Made by a program: the position numbers and the translations under genes. Below are positions 59,304 to 64,000 of a stretch of 64,000 bases of DNA, in pieces. How positions within the stretch are numbered: position 1 is the stretch's first letter; each line of letters starts with the position of its first letter. Origin of the DNA: Paramacrobiotus metropolitanus (Eukaryota; Tardigrada; Eutardigrada; Parachela; Macrobiotidae); NCBI RefSeq assembly GCF_019649055.1, contig NW_026570226.1:2418001-2482000 (forward strand). The letters are read 5' to 3'. Below the pieces are notes generated by a model that saw only the letters and a list, made by a program, of their open reading frames with translations, did no database searches and was not told the DNA's origin.

Positions 59304-60211
59304 TTAGGGTGCGATGAACACCCGGGAACTAACTTCACAGAAAATTTTGTTTTGATAAATTATTTTGATAAAAATGTTATCCGCAAGTGTTTCACTGTTT
59401 ATTTCGACAAACAATTAATATGTACTCGTACTGGATGCTGTGCGTTAAAAACTTAGACTTAATTTTAAAATTCCGACCGTGATGCCAGTAGTGTTGCGAG
59501 CCGCTGACTAGTCGGATGTTCATTGCACCCCCTTGCATGCCGTTCTGACTATTGTCACCCCCTTTTTTTAAATGAAATGACACGTTCTTTGACTGTTGTC
59601 TCTCATCACCATGGACACGCCCTTTTGGGTATTGCCACCACCTTTCAATTTATTTGCTATAATGTTGCCACCAGCGGCTCTTTTTCAGTTTTGTTCCTGC
59701 CAGAATCGGCAGAAAAACATCGTCAAGCAAAGCTTATTGGCACTTATTGGATCACTGAATGCGCCTTATTTTTCGATAATATTGAACGTAGAATCTTCGG
59801 AATTTTACCTCCTGAGCTACGCATCAAATGCGATCTCCACAACTTTGACCATCCCTTTATTGCTGCACGCACGTAAACAAAATGCCAGTGTCCTCGCTTC
59901 CGGTTGATCTCAAGGTTTTCTTAATCAGTGGTGCCGACAGAACTGGTACTTACCGAGAGTTTCGCCGGCAGCGGAGAGTCATAAATAAACGGCTAACCAT
60001 CTTTCCGCAACATCAGCACCCATTGGTCCCCGACACCTTTTGCACCTTTCCGGCAGTTTACAACACAACCTCTCCTAGCTCACGTAATGACTTATAGGAA
60101 ATGACCAAGGAGTGGCAATATTCAAAGGGCGTGTTCGCTTTATTTCAAAAAAGGGAGTGACAACAGTCAAAAAGGAGTGCAGGGGGAGACAATATGTAGT
60201 CGCACCCTTAA
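59304..60211. mobile_element. Non-autonomous element with inverted repeats
   Basis: Outer ends TTAGGGTGCGA (59,304) and its complement (60,200-60,211). Longer inner inverted repeats are seen at about 59,530-59,650 and 60,100-60,195 (ATTGTCACCCCC, TTGACTGTTGTC, ACGCCCTTT, ATTGCCAC and complements). The central frames at 59,523-59,907 have no known domain. Exact ends and target duplication unclear. Confidence 0.65.
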
Positions 60212-60589
60212 TTAAATGATTTAGTACATGTACAGAGTAAGTACTCCGTCACTACGTTACATTCTGCAACATTTGTGCATACTATGGGAAATACGGTTAA
60301 TTTACTCCTATATTTCGAACGACGATTTTAGACCGAGTAAATAAAGTATAGTAAAGATCTCAGGAGCTTCATTCGCGCGGAGTACGGGAAGCCAACAAAC
60401 GGGTTTATTGCAAAAATCAGTTGAGTATGAATCCAACAAAAATAAGTTTTTCTTTCAGTCTTTGCAAAACCGCCTACCGCATTATCAGAATAGCAGTATT
60501 CCACTTCTTTAGTTTTCAAAGTACGCACTTCTTCAAAAATTCCGGAGTGGCGCGTGCCTCCGTGCCACCCTTTCTAAATTCGCCGCACC

Positions 60590-61430
60590 CGGACAATTGG
60601 GAGTGTGACATTTCGCCGCACTCAAACTCGACGCGCGACTTTTCGCCGCGAAGACATTTCGTCGCCGGACATTCGGACGCTGGGACACTTCGGTTTGGGA
60701 CTTTATGTTTTGAGACATTTTAACTTTGCGACATTTCGGCGCAAGACGTCTGGCCGCGGACAATTGGTCTTGGGATTTTTCGAACGATGCGACTAGTCAC
60801 CGCAAAATAATTAGACGTGCTTAATTTTCACTACTTTTTGTAGGCTGTTCGTAGTTTCTCTTTGGTTTCTTAGTCCTTCTTAAACTTTCTTGGGTCGTTA
60901 TATTTTTTCCAAGGATTTCTTAGGTTTTCTTAGGTTTCTTAGGCTTTCTCAGGTTTCTTAGGTTTCTTAGGCTTCTTAGGTTTCTCAGGTTTCTTAGATT
61001 TTCTTAGGTTCCTTAGGTTTCTCGGGTTTCTTAGGTTTCTTAGGTTTCTTAGGTTTCTTAGATTTTCTTAGGTTTCGAGGTTTCTCAGGTTTCTTAGGTT
61101 TCTTAGCTTTCTCAGGTTGCTGAGGTTTCTTTTCTTAGGTTGCTCGTTGGGTTTTGTTTTCCAGTTTTAACTCTTCTGACTCTTTTGGTTTTCTTAGTAA
61201 ATTATTTATCGGAAATCCGAAATGTCGCTTCGTCGAGATGTCTTTGCGACGAAATTTCCTTGCGCGAAACGTTTGTGCGACGGAAATCTCTGGGGCGTAA
61301 ATTCCTGCCGACGAAATGTCCTGCGACGAAACGTCGCGCGGCGAGATGGCCTTGCGGTGAAATGTCTGCGGCCAAAGGTCCTCCGACTAGTTGTCCGCGG
61401 AGAAAAGTCGCGGTGCCGGCGTAGGGAAAA
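60590..61430. mobile_element. Foldback element with repeat-built arms
   Basis: The left arm (60,590-60,790) consists of degenerate 10-15-nt units of the type GACATTTCGNCGC. The right arm (61,210-61,430) holds the same motif family in reverse (GCGACGAAATGTC). Between them lies a decamer minisatellite. No coding capacity. A similar arm occurs in opposite orientation at 63,580-63,870. Confidence 0.65.
60860..61140. repeat. Decamer minisatellite TTTCTTAGGT
   Basis: About 25 imperfect units of TTTCTTAGGT (variants TTTCTCAGGT, TTTCTTAGAT) in tandem, forming the loop of the foldback element. Confidence 0.9.
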
Positions 61431-61439
61431 ACGCATGTA

Positions 61440-62580
61440 CGGGCGTTGCTAGGTACCGACAGTAGGAATCCGGCGGTCGGGCCTGCTACTAGTGCGTAAT
61501 GTTTCTAGTAGTTCACAGCACAGTACCTAATCACATGGCTTGCATTAATGTGCATTGTAAACTTGTAGAAACATCAAAACGCATGTAGTGCGATGCACAT
61601 ATTACTAGGAAAGTGCACTCGCTTTTTGCGGGCACTGCATGAGCGAAGCGTAGCTGGAAGATGTGTCTAAATTGGAATAGTTTGGGCAGAGTCTCTAATG
61701 GTAAAGCAATTTAAGCTATTTGTATTTTCAACACGACAGCACTACCAGAATGCCAATGTAATCGGGAAAGCCAAGAAAATCCGCCCGCTGCTCTAATAAC
61801 TTTGTTTTCGCAAGCGAACGGTTTTGTTTAAATGTAACTTCTGCTATACCAAATAGATATCCTGTTGTTTTATTTTAGAAATATTGTTGTCCCTGCTAGA
61901 CAAACTCTTTTACTCAAAATGTTGCAGTCTTTAACACCCTTATGCATTTGGTAAATAATATTTTAACAACAACATCTCTCACATCAGAGCTTTTTTACGG
62001 TTACTCGGGTAAGAACAATCCCGTCTTGATTAATAATGCGATGTTATCAATCTTTAACAGCGCTTGTGGAAGGGTCCAAAAGGTTACCCATTATCCTTTC
62101 CTACAGGGCAGTCATCTCAGTAATTTTACCAATGCAGGCCAACGAGTTCCCATTCTAAAGATCGTATGAAGGATGAAGACTGCAAAAACATCTGCTGGGC
62201 GTTTTTGCTGGTCCCGTTCCCTCAAAATTGATGCAGTTCAGATCATATACACTACGACAAAATTCGACACAAATTTATAACAGCAAAGCCGCTGGGGGAG
62301 AGGGTGGGTCCAGTGGTTTTGCCGGTAGGACTTTTTGTTTGGCATTACTAATTCGCGGACATGGACGGACGGGGACGAGGACAAACTCTGTCTGTAGCCT
62401 TGACGGGGCAACGTTGACAGGATATTAAACTCGTTAATGTTATTACAAAATTATGGAAGAGCAAAATTTACGTACAACGGATTTTTTTCTGAACTGGAAA
62501 ACAGATTCGAAATGTTTCCATCACCACAATTTTCATAAGTCATGAGTGTATGAGGCTACGGTGCACCATCCTTTTTTAGA
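61440..62580. other. Spacer, nothing recognised
   Basis: No domain-bearing frame. The frame at 61,942-62,169 has no match I recognise. Confidence 0.45.
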
Positions 62581-62586
62581 TCAGAT

Positions 62587-62935
62587 GGTGGTGACCAACG
62601 AACGGGCAACCCAAGTTACTCGGGGTGAAAGCGTGTACGGCCACCGTACTTGTGTATTTGTTCTTAAGGTTTGTTGGTGGCGGTGACCGACGAACGGACA
62701 TCGCCAGTTACATGGAGTGTGAGTATATACGGCCAGCGCACTGGTGCATCTTTTTCCAATGCCATTCTGCATATGTGCATTTGGTGGCGGTGACCGACGA
62801 ACGGACATCGCCAGTTACATGGGATGTGATTATATACGGCCACCGCGCATTGGTGCATCTCTTCCCAATGCCAGCGTGCATATGTGCATTTTTTGGCGGT
62901 GACCGACGAACGGACATTATAACGCTTCCCGTTAA
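62587..62935. repeat. Tandem repeat with unit of about 107 bp
   Basis: The marker GTGACCGACGAACGGACAT recurs at about 62,590 (diverged), 62,683, 62,790 and 62,899. Units also share CAGTTACATGG and TATATACGGCCA motifs. Spacing is 93, 107 and 109 bp. Frames across it on both strands look coding only because the unit lacks stops. Confidence 0.88.
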
Positions 62936-62975
62936 TTCTGAACATAGAGGACCTTCGCTACGCTTCGGTCGATCA

Positions 62976-63515
62976 TAAGCTACTGTATGTGAATACACAA
63001 TAGCGGGTTATCGTATCTTGGAGCATAATTTGCTCAAATTTACTACAATGTTTTATTATCAAGAAGCTTGCTCGGGGTATCAGAAAATTGCAAGGGCGAA
63101 AACAATGGTGGAAAAGAAGGACATCAAAGCTACAGTCACCTGTTTAGGAGTTCTTTAAAAGGTTGAGCAGTACTCTGTAGTGCAACATTCCATTTCAATG
63201 TGAACGCACGCAAATTCAGTCATCCAGTTGGACGCATCGGGAATTATCCGTTTAGTTTGAGTGTCCAACATGGTCATGTTTGTAACCGAATAAATCTACA
63301 GATCTACTCATAAAAGCTTTATTTATCTTGTCATAATATCTGCCGGTCACAGCCGGTGTACGCTCCCGTTGTAGAAATATAAGAAAAACGAAAATATGTA
63401 CACCGACAATGTAACATAGGTACAAACATTCACGAAAACCACAAGTACAGAGTACAGTTGTCTGCTCCTTAATTTGCTGCAATGAGTTATTTGCAGTAAG
63501 GCAGCTGCCAAAAAA
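62976..63515. repeat. Third partial copy of the MADF 3' flank
   Basis: Matches 58,375-58,850 and 51,455-51,960 (TATGTGAATACACAATAGCG, AGAAGCTTGCTCGGG, CGCATCGGGAATTATCCG, GAGTTATTTGCAGTAAGGCA). No MADF exon accompanies it inside the window. Confidence 0.82.
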
Positions 63516-63579
63516 ATTATTATTGTTATATAAACCAAGCAAAAACTATGTACAATTATTTTAATTTTTATAAAATGCT

Positions 63580-63870
63580 TTGAATGCGTCGGGTATTTCA
63601 AGAAGATCAAAAACGCCTAAGAAACTTAGAAAATTGGCGAATCGACTTTTCGAATTGCAAGATTCGAAAAGTCGACCCGAGACCAATTTTCCGCGGCCAG
63701 ATGTCTTGCGTCCAAATGTCGCAAATACAAAATGCTTTGAAGCAAGATGTCTCAAACCGCAATGTCTCTGCATCCGTATGTTTCCGGCGAAATGTCTTCG
63801 CGGCGAAAGTCGCGCCTCGAATTTTAGTGCGGCGAAATTGTGCACCGTCTTTTAGAAAAGAAGCCAAGTG
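63580..63870. repeat. Inverted second copy of the foldback arm
   Basis: Its reverse complement matches 60,590-60,790 in order (AATTTCGCCGCACT, CGCGACTTTCGCCGCGAAGA, GCAAGACATCTGGCCGCGGA, AATTGGTCT). A remnant of the decamer, CCTAAGAAACTTAG, lies at about 63,617. Confidence 0.78.
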
Positions 63871-64000
63871 CAATGTATCCAGCTTATAAAACACAAAAAA
63901 TTATAGTCATTTGATATTCGTAGTATTTTTTTCCTAGTTTATGTTGTGTGATTAGATTTTTAAAAGTAAACAAAAATTTAATATACCTATAGTTCACGTA

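Noticed and set aside
60533-61452. Arg-rich frames on both strands
   Set aside because: Translations of the GACATTTCG/decamer repeats, not proteins.
62581-62998. Minus- and plus-strand frames of 75-117 codons
   Set aside because: They arise from the 107-bp tandem repeat lacking stops; no domain and no start context.

Overview
The window is eukaryotic nuclear DNA from an animal. Genes are split by spliceosomal GT-AG introns, several only 63-80 nt long, in AT-rich sequence full of transposon remnants. Conserved genes include EIF2S1 (eIF2-alpha), POLR1H (RPA12) and a CEP104-type ciliary-tip gene. A cluster of MADF-BESS regulator genes suggests an ecdysozoan (arthropod or relative), but the species cannot be fixed from the sequence alone. 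No rRNA, tRNA or CRISPR feature was recognised.

Region 1 (1-36.6 kb, genes on the minus strand) is a CEP104 tandem-duplication cluster. One copy is complete in exon content (28,807-36,630): 18 exons can be joined in consistent phase to about 1,009 codons, except for one extra A in a homopolymer. Three other copies are broken. Copy 1 (1-5.1 kb) lacks a TOG exon and has stop codons. Copy 2 (6.8-20.1 kb) is shredded by nested insertions: a foldback element, a DIRS-type tyrosine-recombinase retrotransposon, a TA-flanked MITE and a Helitron. Copy 4 is a small fragment at 27.6-28.2 kb. Between copy 2 and the complete gene lies an unnamed secreted-protein family with cadherin-like repeats: one complete five-exon gene (20.8-23.0 kb), one two-exon truncated copy and one single-exon relic.

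Region 2 (38.3-44 kb) is compact housekeeping DNA. POLR1H (-) and EIF2S1 (+) are divergent with a 671-bp shared upstream region. A 122-residue putative mitochondrial membrane protein (-) is convergent with EIF2S1 and divergent from the first MADF gene.

Region 3 (44.6-58.2 kb, plus strand) holds three MADF-BESS genes of identical four-exon design and one orphan BESS exon. The second and third lie in a segmental duplication of several kb (about 47.6-52.4 against 53.1-59.2 kb); a further piece of its 3' flank recurs at 63.0-63.5 kb. The third gene has a premature stop and a shifted splice acceptor. A TTAA-flanked (piggyBac-like) element sits exactly at the 5' edge of the orphan BESS exon. MITEs in individual copies mark insertions later than the duplication.

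Region 4 (59.3-64 kb) is repeat-dominated: a TIR element, a foldback element built of short repeats around a decamer minisatellite, a roughly 107-bp tandem repeat, and an inverted second copy of the foldback arm. No gene was recognised there.
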